Source: Armatimonadota bacterium
Lineage (GTDB): Bacteria; Armatimonadota; Zipacnadia; JAUWAU01
NCBI GenBank assembly: GCA_030601885.1
Contig: JAUWAU010000031.1
Location: 1-64,000 of the forward strand
Direction: 5' to 3'
Length of the DNA: 64,000 nucleotides
This document shows, in pieces, positions 25,837 through 34,203 of this stretch. Made by a program: the position numbers and the translations under genes. Under the pieces are notes generated by a model. That model worked only from the letters and a program-made list of their open reading frames with translations, searched no databases and was not told the origin of the DNA. The number at the start of each line of letters is the position of its first letter. Position 1 is the first letter of the stretch.

Positions 25837-27060
25837 TCATGGGGCGACCACCTCTGCCATGGCCCGGTCCATGCGCTCCAGCGTCTCGGCGATGTCATCC
25901 GCGCTGTGGCTGAAGTTCACGTAGGCGACGGTGTAGAGACTCACGCCGTTGCGGTAGAACGCCCGCCAGAGCTCCTGTTGGGTGTTTCTGCGCGCTACGG
26001 GATCCGGCACGTGCACCCCTATAGAGGGGCAGGGCGGAAGCCCGACCACCCGGCAATCCAGCCCGTGTTTCTCAAACAGCTCGTTCATGCCGGTCATAAG
26101 CTCCTCGCCGCGCGTCCATAGATGATCGATGACGCCCTTGGTTCGGTACTCCCGCACCGTCGCCAGCGAAGCGGCCAGCGACAGCGCGTCGCCGCTGTAG
26201 GTGGAGCTGATGCCGGCCCGCGGCACCAGATCCATGATGTCGGCCCGCCCGCAATAGCAGCTCAGCGGCATCCCGTTGGCCATTCCCTTGGCGAACGTCG
26301 CCAGATCGGGCACGGCGCCGGTGTACTCCTGCATGCCACCCATGCGAATTCGGAATCCGGTCACGATCTCGTCGTAGAGCAGCAGCACCCCGTGTTCTTC
26401 CGTAAGTGCGCGGATCTTTGGCAGGAAATCGTCCTCCGGGCCGATCTTGCCGTAGGCCGCCGCGATGCTGACGGCAGCCGTTTCGTCGGCATGTGACTGC
26501 AAGTACTCGGCAAACGCGTCCAGATCGCCATACGGCAGCGACGTTTGCAGGGCCGATACGGCCTCCGGCAGCCCAGTGTCCGGAGTCCCATCGCGGTTGA
26601 TCCAGCCGTGGTAGCCGCACGTCACGAGGCGCGGCCGCTGCGTGTACGCCCGGGCCAGCCGGATGCAGGCGGCCATCGCCTCGCCGCCGGTCTTCAAGAA
26701 TCGTACCTTCTCGGCGCACGGGATCACCTGGACCAGCTCTCGCGCCAGCTCCACTTCCAGCGGATGGGGGTGACCGAAGATGATGCCGTTCGCGAGCTGC
26801 TGCCTGATGGCCTCGTCCACCGCCGGGTAGCAGTACCCGAGCGTGATGGGGCCCAGGGAGTTGCGGTAGTCAATGTACTCGTTTCCATCCAGGTCCCAGA
26901 CGCGACAGCCGCGACCGCGAACGATGTAGGCCGGCTCGTCACCCTCCAACGTGGGCCGTTTGGACAGCGTGCCCGTCCCGGCGGCGATCAACTTCTCGGC
27001 CTCGCGCCACAACTGCCACGACTCCTCGACAGAGTGTGGGTGCGATGTCTCAATGCTCAT
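25837..27060 (-). CDS. Class III PLP aminotransferase (glutamate-1-semialdehyde-aminomutase-like)
   Basis: 407 residues with class III motifs: VWDLDGNEYIDYRNSLGPIT, FLKTGGEAMAACIRLARAYT, CGYHGW, LLLYDEIVTGFR (near 230) and the PLP lysine in TFAKGMANG (near 258). It resembles glutamate-1-semialdehyde 2,1-aminomutases but no hem genes are nearby, and it follows an amidohydrolase gene on the same strand after 62 nt. A transaminase in catabolism of an amino-keto or amino-sugar compound is likelier than haem synthesis. Substrate unknown. Confidence 0.85.
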   Translation of the reverse strand: MSIETSHPHSVEESWQLWREAEKLIAAGTGTLSKRPTLEGDEPAYIVRGRGCRVWDLDGNEYIDYRNSLGPITLGYCYPAVDEAIRQQLANGIIFGHPHPLEVELARELVQVIPCAEKVRFLKTGGEAMAACIRLARAYTQRPRLVTCGYHGWINRDGTPDTGLPEAVSALQTSLPYGDLDAFAEYLQSHADETAAVSIAAAYGKIGPEDDFLPKIRALTEEHGVLLLYDEIVTGFRIRMGGMQEYTGAVPDLATFAKGMANGMPLSCYCGRADIMDLVPRAGISSTYSGDALSLAASLATVREYRTKGVIDHLWTRGEELMTGMNELFEKHGLDCRVVGLPPCPSIGVHVPDPVARRNTQQELWRAFYRNGVSLYTVAYVNFSHSADDIAETLERMDRAMAEVVAP

Positions 27061-27122
27061 CTCTAATATCTCCCGATGCGGAACATGCTTGCCGTCCAGG
27101 AGCTCGGTGGCAATCCACGGGG

Positions 27123-28007
27123 CTACGCCAGCCCGAGCTTGAAGACCCGGTCGGCATTGCGCCAGGCTATCTTCTCGTAGGCCTCCGGCGACATGCGTCC
27201 GCCCTCGAGGGCCTCCTTCAGGTAAGCCGGCAGCGGCGGCTCGAGCTCCACGTACGTAATGTCCGTCCCAAACAGCAGCCGGTCCTGGAAGCGCTCCATG
27301 AACTGGTAGCCGAACGCGGGGTCGCGGCTGACGGCGTTGCAGCCGCTGCCGGCCGACAGGTCCCCGTGCAGGTTATCGTAACGCGCCATCAGCTCCACCA
27401 CGCGCCCGCCTGGGGCTACATTGCCCTTGGGATAGCCCCCGCGCGTCTCGTCGGTCACGTCGCCGCTGATCTCCGCCCAGAAGGGCTGTGAGTGGCCCAG
27501 GAAAACGAGGTCGGGAAACTCCTTCAGCGTGCGTTCCAGACGCGGCAGGCCAAGGCCGTCCACAAGGCCGTAACAGCCGCCGAACCGGGGCGCGATGTGG
27601 AAGGTGACCGGCATCTCGAACTCCTGGCAGTAGCGAAAGAGGTTCCAGACCAGTGGATCGTCGAACGCCAGGTTGGCCGTCACCTCGCCGACGCCCCGGC
27701 ACCCGGCCTCCTTGTAGTACTCAAAGAAGCGAGAGAAGTCGGACTCTGAGTCGTTGCTGTCACAGCGCGGGTCCACGTTGCAGCAGGGGATGAGCCGCTC
27801 CGGATGCGAGGCGCAGAGGTCCAGCACGTCCTCGGGCGAGACGAACTGCGACCGGCATTCGGGCGAGATCCCGCACATAACGACGGCCTTGTCAATGCCC
27901 ACCTCGTCCAGCTTCGCCACCATCTCGTCCGCCGTGGGATAGCGCGTGCCATTCTTGCGGGGAATGGACGCGCGCCGCGCCGCGTGCACGTGACAGTCGA
28001 TGAGCAT
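27123..28007 (-). CDS. Amidohydrolase-family protein (TIM-barrel metal-dependent hydrolase)
   Basis: 294 residues of the amidohydrolase-2 group (ACMSD/LigW-like). It starts MLIDCHVHAARR with the HxH metal site on strand 1, continues VGIDKAVVMCGISPE, then PVTFHIAP with the middle histidine (near 160) and LVFLGHSQPFWAEISGD (near 170). Members hydrolyse or decarboxylate small carboxylated compounds. The ATG follows GAGGTGAGAGCC. It is the first gene of a likely two-gene operon with the aminotransferase downstream. Confidence 0.82.
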   Translation of the reverse strand: MLIDCHVHAARRASIPRKNGTRYPTADEMVAKLDEVGIDKAVVMCGISPECRSQFVSPEDVLDLCASHPERLIPCCNVDPRCDSNDSESDFSRFFEYYKEAGCRGVGEVTANLAFDDPLVWNLFRYCQEFEMPVTFHIAPRFGGCYGLVDGLGLPRLERTLKEFPDLVFLGHSQPFWAEISGDVTDETRGGYPKGNVAPGGRVVELMARYDNLHGDLSAGSGCNAVSRDPAFGYQFMERFQDRLLFGTDITYVELEPPLPAYLKEALEGGRMSPEAYEKIAWRNADRVFKLGLA

Positions 28008-28213
28008 GGGCTCTCACCTCGCGCGGGCCTTCTATACAAGCGGGCGAATGACCTCTCACACGAGGCAAATCGTGCGGCCGGCAAGCAGTCGCAATACGAG
28101 GTCGGTGGGCGCGATCAAGTAAGGAGTCCGCCGGTCGCAGCGAGGAGTCCAGCCGAGGTAGAAATGGGACGTGTTGGGCGTGGAAGGCACGCTGAGCAGG
28201 GCACCCGTCAGCA

Positions 28214-28675
28214 TCAAGCGGCTGTCTCGTCGCCCGCTTGCCGTTGTCGCCATTTTGCGTGCCACTCACGCTCCCGCTCGTGCCTTTCGAGAGCGTGTTG
28301 TCGCTTCTCGCGGAACACCCTGTCGCGCAGGTCAAAGAACGCATGAAGGTCCTTGGGGACTGGTTCAGTGACCCTATACCCGTTCAGGAACTCGTTGCAG
28401 GCGCGACAGCAAGTCACCAAGTTGGCTATGTCCGACACCCATTCGCCTGGATAGTCGAGGGCGCGCACAGTGGAGGCTGGGACGACGTGATCCACTGAGA
28501 AATCGAGCCACGATTCATAAGGCGCGCCGAGTTCCCGGCCGCAGTACGTGCACGATGTGCCACATTGCTCGAACACAGGCGGCCCGTAGCCATGCCGGGC
28601 TGTACCGTCGCCCATGCAGGGCGGTCCGAGCAGTTTGCGTCCTCCGCAGCAGTACCGCTCAAACGGCAGCATCAT
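28214..28675 (-). CDS. HNH endonuclease
   Basis: About 153 residues from ATG 28675 (another ATG at 28672). The HNH fold with a structural zinc is visible: CTYCGREL, DFSVDHVVPAST (catalytic histidine), NLVTCCRACNEFLNG. The C-terminal tail is charged and helical (FREKRQHALERHEREREW). HNH proteins nick or cut DNA in restriction, homing or phage contexts. It lies 219 nt downstream of the RNA polymerase-like gene on the same strand, so sigma, polymerase and HNH may form one unit; that grouping is inference. GGGGGTGAGC precedes the start. Confidence 0.82.
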   Translation of the reverse strand: MMLPFERYCCGGRKLLGPPCMGDGTARHGYGPPVFEQCGTSCTYCGRELGAPYESWLDFSVDHVVPASTVRALDYPGEWVSDIANLVTCCRACNEFLNGYRVTEPVPKDLHAFFDLRDRVFREKRQHALERHEREREWHAKWRQRQAGDETAA

Positions 28676-28894
28676 GCTCACCCCCGTCGGTGCACGGCGC
28701 GCCGTGATGGCTGCGACGTTACTGCTGTAAGCAGCAGCACGTTGTACCAATGGTTTATTCTTCCATGTATGGGCCCTTGCGCCCAACACAAACTCGGATA
28801 TTCCGCCTTTCGGTCGCTGGTGGAAAAGCGAACGCCGCCGCCATTGCGGCCGCGACGTTCTTCCGGTTGCCGATTCTGGCACTACCCCCGTCTT

Positions 28895-31800
28895 TCAGTC
28901 CTGACCCGATGCCTCCGGCCTCAGCCCCACAAACAGCCGCACATCCGCGTCCGTCAACGGATCGACCTCCCGCTTGAGCGCCGCCGCAGCGAACACCTGG
29001 CCGGGATTGTCCAAGCGCAGCGCCCGCGCGAGGACGCTATCGCCGCGCGGGAGCAGATTATCGCGGAGGCTCGACAGCACGGGCCCGACGTGCGATGCGA
29101 CGGCCTGTAGAGCCCGGCGCATGGGCCCGATGGAGGCCAGGTGTTCCTCTGGCGCAATGCCGTCTCGCAGCCCGCGCGTCACGACGGGGCCACCGGAGAG
29201 AAGGCCGTCGAGGGCGCCTCGGGGGCCGATGATCTGCCGAAGCTGCCCAATCGAGCCGCGAGCGCCGCTGCGAATCGCCAGCACTTGCGGGCCCACGTCC
29301 GGATCGTGCACGCCTGCCTGGCTCAGGATAGCGCTCTCAACGGCATCGCAGTGCGCCATCCACGCGTACGGGTAGCGATGCGATGGCATCGCCGGCAAAC
29401 TCAGGCGTGTGCCGATGAAGGGATGAATCGAGGCGCCCGAGCGTGTCGCTGCTGCCGTCCCGAGCGCCAGAAGCTGGTCCAGTGTCTCCAGTAGCACGGC
29501 GGCACCAGAGCTTTCCAGTGCCTGCGCCAGAGCATCCATCAGCCAGGCGCGAGTGAGCCTCTCGGGCGGGTCCGGGAGCGCCGCAGGCCAGGACTTGAGC
29601 AGCTCCTCGCGCGAGTCCGGCAAGCTGGCTGCGTACGCCAGACCGAGAAGAATGGCGTGCTCGGGCGTCAGGTACCCTATCATGGCTCCCGGGTCGCGCT
29701 TGAGATGCCCTTCGATCGTCAGCCCCTCTTTGGCCTCCTGCTGCGCCGCGTGCGTCACGGGGAGGAAGATCGCGGCCTGGTCGCCATCGAAGTCGCCGTT
29801 AAACAGGCGACAGCAGAGCGGATGCAGTCGTATGGATGGGCCAGGGCGCAGGACAGGACAGAAGGCCGTAATGTTGGTGGGCGCCCAGGTGGGAGCTCGA
29901 TCCATGAGCACCACGTTCTCTGCCATGACCGTCTCCAACGCCTCCCGCGCTCGCGGCCCACGCGATGCCGCCTGCTCTTTGCCGATCTGCCGGGCCACCA
30001 GCGGCTCGAACAGCACCCACGCCATCTCCTCCGGGATGCCGATCTGCCCCAGTTTGAGGTCGAGGCCCGGAGCCAGAACAGCCCGGGCGCTGAAGGCCAC
30101 CTGGTTGCCCGCGCGGAGAGCGTCCCTTACGGGCAGTCCATTGAGCAGTTCCTGCACGGCGCGCGCGAGCCCCTCGGCTCCCGCCTGCCTCGCACTGTCG
30201 GGCGAAGTGCAGCGCAAGGATTGAGTCGCGCGCCTGTTGGCCTCGACAAATGCCGTGTAGGCCTCATTCTCGCCGTCGGCTGGGCCGAGATGCGTGAGTG
30301 TGTGCTCCGGACACCACGGGTGGGGGACCGCCGCCGCAAGTCCCACGTCCTCGGCGCCCGGCTGGGCAAATTCGAATCGTACGCTCGTGCCGTCGAATTC
30401 CATACTGATGCCGGCCGTGTGGAGCTGTCGGCGGAGCTTCTCGAATGCCGGCGAGGGAGGAACCGCCTGCTCGACGGGGCCACGGGACAGCTCGTCAGGA
30501 AGCGCCTCGATGCCCGGCCGGTCTAACGATCTGGTGCAGAACGTCTCCAGGATGGTCTCATAGGCCTCGGAAGCCCGCAGCGCATATCGCTCGAGTTCGC
30601 CTTGGTACTGGCCGCGCCGAAGCGGGCCCCTGAGCCATGGCACCAGCTTCGCCCGTGAGCGATGGTAGAGCTTGCCCCAGTACACGTAGCCCACCGTCGA
30701 GGGCTGTGTCAGAGCAGGGCCATTGCGCCCGTCGGTGAGCTGCATCTGGCCGCTCTCCGGCAGCTCGGCCTTCCGGAGCATCTCCCGTATCTGTTCCGGG
30801 CCCGGTCCGCCGAACGGGCGTGCCGTGACCGCCTTCCCGCTGGCGTGGGCCACATTCCCGAGCACTGCCTCCCAGATCTGGCCGAAGTTGCACCGGGTGT
30901 GCATACCGACGAAATCGAAGATCAGCTCCACCGGACGCCCGCCGGGGAGATGCGGCATTTCGTCGTCCGGCAGAATGGCGCTTACGACTCCCTTGGTGCC
31001 GTGCCGGTTGGAGAGCTTGTCCCCCATCTCCAGCGGCTCCGGGGGGGACTCCGCCGAAGCGGCTATGTCGCCCTCGCGGAGGCGGGATGCGAGCCGCTCA
31101 GCGGCCGATTCACTCACGACGATACCGTCCTCATAGTTGAGGCCCTTCCAGTGGATGAAGGCTGTCAGGAAATTGCGGCCCACCCAGAACGCCTCGTCAT
31201 CGGGCTCATTACCGGACTGCACCAGAGCCGGCTCGTGGTCGCCCAACTGAATCCACTGCCGCATCATGCCGACGCCCATCAGTTGACGCGTTGGGTCGTT
31301 GTGCTCGAGCAGCGGCACCATGCTCGCGCCTAGCCCCAGCGCGGCGCCTGGACTGGCATCGCGCACGACGATCCTGCCGTCGCGGATCTCCGCCCCCAGC
31401 GCCAGCGCCAGAATCCGCCCACAATTCGGGCCCTCCGGCGTCTCAAAGGGGCACGCTCTGCCGATGTGCGACGGATGCCAGGACGCATCCTCGTCCGGCA
31501 GCACGATCCGGCGCAGGTCCGTCTCCCTCGCCAGCCAGTTCATGTCGTTTATGACGCTGCTCGTGGGCGAGTTCCGGAGGAACTCAGTGATCCACTTGCC
31601 CAGAGGCAGCCAGGCCTGCAGCAGCTCCGCCGTCCACTCAACGCCATCCGGCGGCGCCACGAGGCGCGGCTGGATCTCGTCGAATATCTGCTCTCCGACG
31701 CAGCGGATCTCGGCATGCTCCAGATCCGACCGGTCGGCAGCGATGCGAACGGTGCGTTCCTTGCCGTCCACCAGAAATGACCCATCGGCACGGGGCCCCG

Positions 31801-31981
31801 GCACGTTGTCGAAGCGTACCGTCACTTCGCCACTCTCGCCGCGGACGGTCAGCCGAATGGCCCAGGCGTCGTCGCGTTTGTCGGCGCTGTAGTCCACGAG
31901 GTTAACGAGCTCGGCGAACGCGGCGGGCAATCGCTCGCGCACCAGTTTTCGGAAACTCTCCACATGAGGATGTTGCGTCAT
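28895..31981 (-). CDS. Minimal single-chain RNA polymerase: beta and beta-prime core fused
   Basis: 1028 residues from ATG 31981, which overlaps the sigma gene stop (ATGA). Beta part in order: INDMNWLARETDLRRIVLP, SHIGRACPFETPEGPNCGR (about 171-189), LLEHNDPTRQLMG (224-236), WKGLNYEDGIVVSE (278-291), GDKLSNRHGTKGVVS with both active-site lysines (320-334), GMHTRCNFGQIWEAVLG (359-375), DGRNGPALTQPSTVGYVYWG. Beta-prime part: clamp-helix-like YTAFVEANRRATQSL and LARAVQELLNG (about 575-616), AFSARAVLAPGLDLKLGQIG, LMDRAPTW, LFNGDFDGDQAAIFLP (727-742, three metal-binding aspartates), SGARGSIGQLRQIIGPRG (905-922). Normal beta plus beta-prime total about 2500 residues. Missing here: beta N-terminal lobes, flap, beta-prime zinc finger, a recognisable trigger loop; the bridge-helix region is divergent. 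An inserted dispersed repeat encodes about residues 300-313. Probably a dedicated, sigma-directed transcriptase; activity is inferred, not shown. Confidence 0.9.
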   Translation of the reverse strand: MTQHPHVESFRKLVRERLPAAFAELVNLVDYSADKRDDAWAIRLTVRGESGEVTVRFDNVPGPRADGSFLVDGKERTVRIAADRSDLEHAEIRCVGEQIFDEIQPRLVAPPDGVEWTAELLQAWLPLGKWITEFLRNSPTSSVINDMNWLARETDLRRIVLPDEDASWHPSHIGRACPFETPEGPNCGRILALALGAEIRDGRIVVRDASPGAALGLGASMVPLLEHNDPTRQLMGVGMMRQWIQLGDHEPALVQSGNEPDDEAFWVGRNFLTAFIHWKGLNYEDGIVVSESAAERLASRLREGDIAASAESPPEPLEMGDKLSNRHGTKGVVSAILPDDEMPHLPGGRPVELIFDFVGMHTRCNFGQIWEAVLGNVAHASGKAVTARPFGGPGPEQIREMLRKAELPESGQMQLTDGRNGPALTQPSTVGYVYWGKLYHRSRAKLVPWLRGPLRRGQYQGELERYALRASEAYETILETFCTRSLDRPGIEALPDELSRGPVEQAVPPSPAFEKLRRQLHTAGISMEFDGTSVRFEFAQPGAEDVGLAAAVPHPWCPEHTLTHLGPADGENEAYTAFVEANRRATQSLRCTSPDSARQAGAEGLARAVQELLNGLPVRDALRAGNQVAFSARAVLAPGLDLKLGQIGIPEEMAWVLFEPLVARQIGKEQAASRGPRAREALETVMAENVVLMDRAPTWAPTNITAFCPVLRPGPSIRLHPLCCRLFNGDFDGDQAAIFLPVTHAAQQEAKEGLTIEGHLKRDPGAMIGYLTPEHAILLGLAYAASLPDSREELLKSWPAALPDPPERLTRAWLMDALAQALESSGAAVLLETLDQLLALGTAAATRSGASIHPFIGTRLSLPAMPSHRYPYAWMAHCDAVESAILSQAGVHDPDVGPQVLAIRSGARGSIGQLRQIIGPRGALDGLLSGGPVVTRGLRDGIAPEEHLASIGPMRRALQAVASHVGPVLSSLRDNLLPRGDSVLARALRLDNPGQVFAAAALKREVDPLTDADVRLFVGLRPEASGQD
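31046..31085. repeat. Small dispersed repeat inside the RNA polymerase-like gene
   Basis: A 40-bp segment (GGACTCCGCCGAAGC, GGCTATGTCGCC, CTCGCGGAGGCGG) closely matches the intergenic copy at 8801-8835. On the coding strand it reads in frame as about residues 300-313 (LREGDIAASAESPP), exactly where the beta flap domain is missing. It keeps the frame open. Whether it inserted there or the match reflects a common short palindrome cannot be settled by eye. Confidence 0.55.
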
Positions 31982-32544
31982 TCCTCTTCCTCCCAGCGCG
32001 CGGCCAGCCACTGTGTAGCGGAGTGGAGGCGCGATTTGACGGTTCCCAATGGCACATCGAGCTGATCGGCAATCTCCTGTAACTTCATGGCCTCCAGGCG
32101 AGCGAGGCGCAGGACCGTTTGCTTGTCCTCTGGCATTTGCTCCACCAGTTCCAGCAGGCGCGATGCCTGGTGACGGAGCTCCGCCTCGTTAGTGGTGGAG
32201 CCGCTGAGGGTACAGCTCGAGAGCACTGCGTCGCCCAGATCCTCGTGCTCGTCCGCCATGTCGCTCAAAGGCTTGGTGCTCCGTCGGCGGCGGATGTGGT
32301 TGAGCGCGAGGTTGGTGGCAATCCGCAGCAGCCAGGCCAGCGGCGAGCCGCGAGCCTCCCACTGATGCGCTCTGTCCCAGAGTCGCAGCAGCGCGTCCTG
32401 GCGCAGGTCCTCCGCGTCGTCGGGGCCTACGTACCGGCGCAGGTGCAGGCGGAGCGTTCGCTCGTGCCTACTCGCGAAGGCCTCGAGCGCATCCGAATCC
32501 CCGCCCTGCACCCGCCTCATCAGCTCGGCGTCAGACTGTGCCAT
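31978..32544 (-). CDS. ECF-like sigma factor coupled to the fused RNA polymerase
   Basis: 188 residues from ATG 32544 (GGAG 5-6 nt upstream). Region 2: AFASRHERTLRLHLRRYV, DDAEDLRQDALLRLWDRA, LAWLLRIATNLALNHIRRRR. Region 4: LVEQMPEDKQTVLRLARLEA, LQEIADQLDVPLGTVKSRLH. There is no region 1.1 or 3 and no anti-sigma gene beside it. Its TGA overlaps the ATG of the polymerase gene in an ATGA arrangement, with GGAAGAGGA acting as both C-terminal codons and ribosome-binding site, so the two are made together. The simplest reading is a sigma factor dedicated to that polymerase, but it could also serve the housekeeping core enzyme. Confidence 0.92.
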   Translation of the reverse strand: MAQSDAELMRRVQGGDSDALEAFASRHERTLRLHLRRYVGPDDAEDLRQDALLRLWDRAHQWEARGSPLAWLLRIATNLALNHIRRRRSTKPLSDMADEHEDLGDAVLSSCTLSGSTTNEAELRHQASRLLELVEQMPEDKQTVLRLARLEAMKLQEIADQLDVPLGTVKSRLHSATQWLAARWEEEE

Positions 32545-32674
32545 TGGGGCTCCACGTATCCGACACATCACCCGCCGTAAGGTTCACATGTCGCCACTGC
32601 ACTCGGAAGGACCCGGCCACACGGCTGGTCAACTCGGCTTCGATCCTCGTAAGGAGACTCCTGGGAGCAACGCC

Positions 32675-34111
32675 ATGAACGTGATCTGCATCTGCCTCGA
32701 CACATTCCGCACCGACATCGTCGGCCCGGGCAAGAAGCTGAGCTTCGTCGAGACGCCCAATCTGGACCAACTGATGCGCGAGAGCGTCGTGTTCGATCGT
32801 GCGTACGGCGAGGCGCAGGCGACCATCCAGATGCGCCTGGCGTTCTGGACCGGCTATCGCACCTTTCCGTATCGCGAGAACCCGGGCAACCGGGGGTTGA
32901 TGACGCAATCCCTCGGCTGGCACCGCATCCCTGACTCGCGCACCACTCTCTCCGAGATACTCTTCGAGCACGGCTACGTGACCGGCTTCGTCACGGACGT
33001 CTTCCACATGTTCAAGCCCAACATGAACTTTCACCGGGGCTTCATGCACTGGCACTTCGTGCGCGGGCAGGAGGCCGACCCGGTTCGCTGCGGGCCGCTG
33101 GATGCGGTGGACATCCGCCCCCACGTGCCCGACGACGAGGTCGATGGGCCGATGCACGCAGGCCTGCGCCAGTACCTCATCGGTGTACAGGACCGCCGGA
33201 CCGAGCTCGACTACTTCACGCCACAGGTCTTCAACGGCGCCATCCGCTTCCTGGAGGACAACCACCGCCGGCCGCCATTCTTCCTGTGGATTGACAGCTT
33301 CGCCCCCCACGAGTACTGGGATCCGCCGAGGTATTTCGCCGACCGGTACTACAGCAATCCCGAGGCCAAGGACTTCATCCTGCCGCAGATCGGTCAGGAT
33401 CGCCACCGGCAGACGAAGAAGACCGAGGCCGACATCGAGCGCACCAAGGCGCTCTACTACGGATACGTCACCTTCGTGGACAAGTGGATCGGGGCGCTGC
33501 TCAACAAGCTCGACGATATGCGGCTGTGGGACGACACCATCGTGATGTTCACCAGCGACCACGGCACCGAGCTCATGGACAACGGCGTGTTCAGCAAGAA
33601 CATCCACGGCCCGCGCGACTACAATCATCGGATCAACTGGATGATCCGCATGCCGGGCAAGCAGCACTCCGGCACGCACGTGGAGCCCTTTGTCCTGAGC
33701 CACGACTGGCCCGCCACTATCCTCGATCTGCTCGGCATCGAGCCGCCGGAGCCCATCGAGGGCCGCAGCGTCTGGCCGCTCGTGACCGGCGAGGCCACCG
33801 ATCTGCATGGCGACACTATCATCACGGCGTGGACGTCGCGCGCCTGCGTTCGAGATCGCGAATGGGCCTACATCATCGATACGGTCCAGCCCGACGCCCG
33901 GGCGGAGCTGTTCCACACGGCCAGCGACCCGTACGAGGCGAAGAACGTGGCGGCCGACCATCCGCAGATCGTCAAGGACCGCCGCCGTCGCCTGGAGGAC
34001 TTCCTCGGCGGCCCGCTGCCCTTCGAGTACGCCCACAAGGTGGACCTGCGGAGCATGATGACCATGGCGCGGCATCTGGAGATTCGTCGGCGGCTCGGCA
34101 TGCCGATTTGA
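32675..34111 (+). CDS. Sulfatase-fold hydrolase without the formylglycine cysteine
   Basis: 478 residues from ATG 32675 (GGGAG upstream). Alkaline-phosphatase-superfamily features: NVICICLDTFRTDIVG at the N-terminus, FFLWIDSFAPHEYWDPP, MFTSDHGTELMDNG (metal-binding DH) and the terminal TASDPYEAKNVAADHP usual in arylsulfatase-like proteins. The CxPSR nucleophile motif is replaced by TIQMR (AYGEAQATIQMRLAFWTG), so formylglycine cannot form. A threonine nucleophile, as in phosphodiesterases of the superfamily, or a non-sulfatase activity is possible. No signal peptide; it appears cytoplasmic. Divergent from the sigma/polymerase operon across 130 bp. Confidence 0.82.
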   Translation: MNVICICLDTFRTDIVGPGKKLSFVETPNLDQLMRESVVFDRAYGEAQATIQMRLAFWTGYRTFPYRENPGNRGLMTQSLGWHRIPDSRTTLSEILFEHGYVTGFVTDVFHMFKPNMNFHRGFMHWHFVRGQEADPVRCGPLDAVDIRPHVPDDEVDGPMHAGLRQYLIGVQDRRTELDYFTPQVFNGAIRFLEDNHRRPPFFLWIDSFAPHEYWDPPRYFADRYYSNPEAKDFILPQIGQDRHRQTKKTEADIERTKALYYGYVTFVDKWIGALLNKLDDMRLWDDTIVMFTSDHGTELMDNGVFSKNIHGPRDYNHRINWMIRMPGKQHSGTHVEPFVLSHDWPATILDLLGIEPPEPIEGRSVWPLVTGEATDLHGDTIITAWTSRACVRDREWAYIIDTVQPDARAELFHTASDPYEAKNVAADHPQIVKDRRRRLEDFLGGPLPFEYAHKVDLRSMMTMARHLEIRRRLGMPI

Positions 34112-34203
34112 TGTGCGCCGGCGTGAAACATATTTGCCGCTGGAGCGTCATAGGATACGGATGGCCGTTGGCAGCACCGGCGAGCCCACTGGAGGGAAGG
34201 ACC

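Noticed and set aside
25837..27060. hemL assignment for the aminotransferase
   Set aside because: Class III similarity alone is not enough and the neighbour is an amidohydrolase, not a haem gene.
29657..30526. A 289-codon plus-strand frame inside the RNA polymerase-like gene
   Set aside because: It crosses the catalytic NGDFDGD region in antisense; no domain or ribosome-binding site.
32531..34075. A 514-codon minus-strand frame opposite the sulfatase-like gene
   Set aside because: Antisense to a well-conserved fold, no domain, composition typical of a shadow frame.
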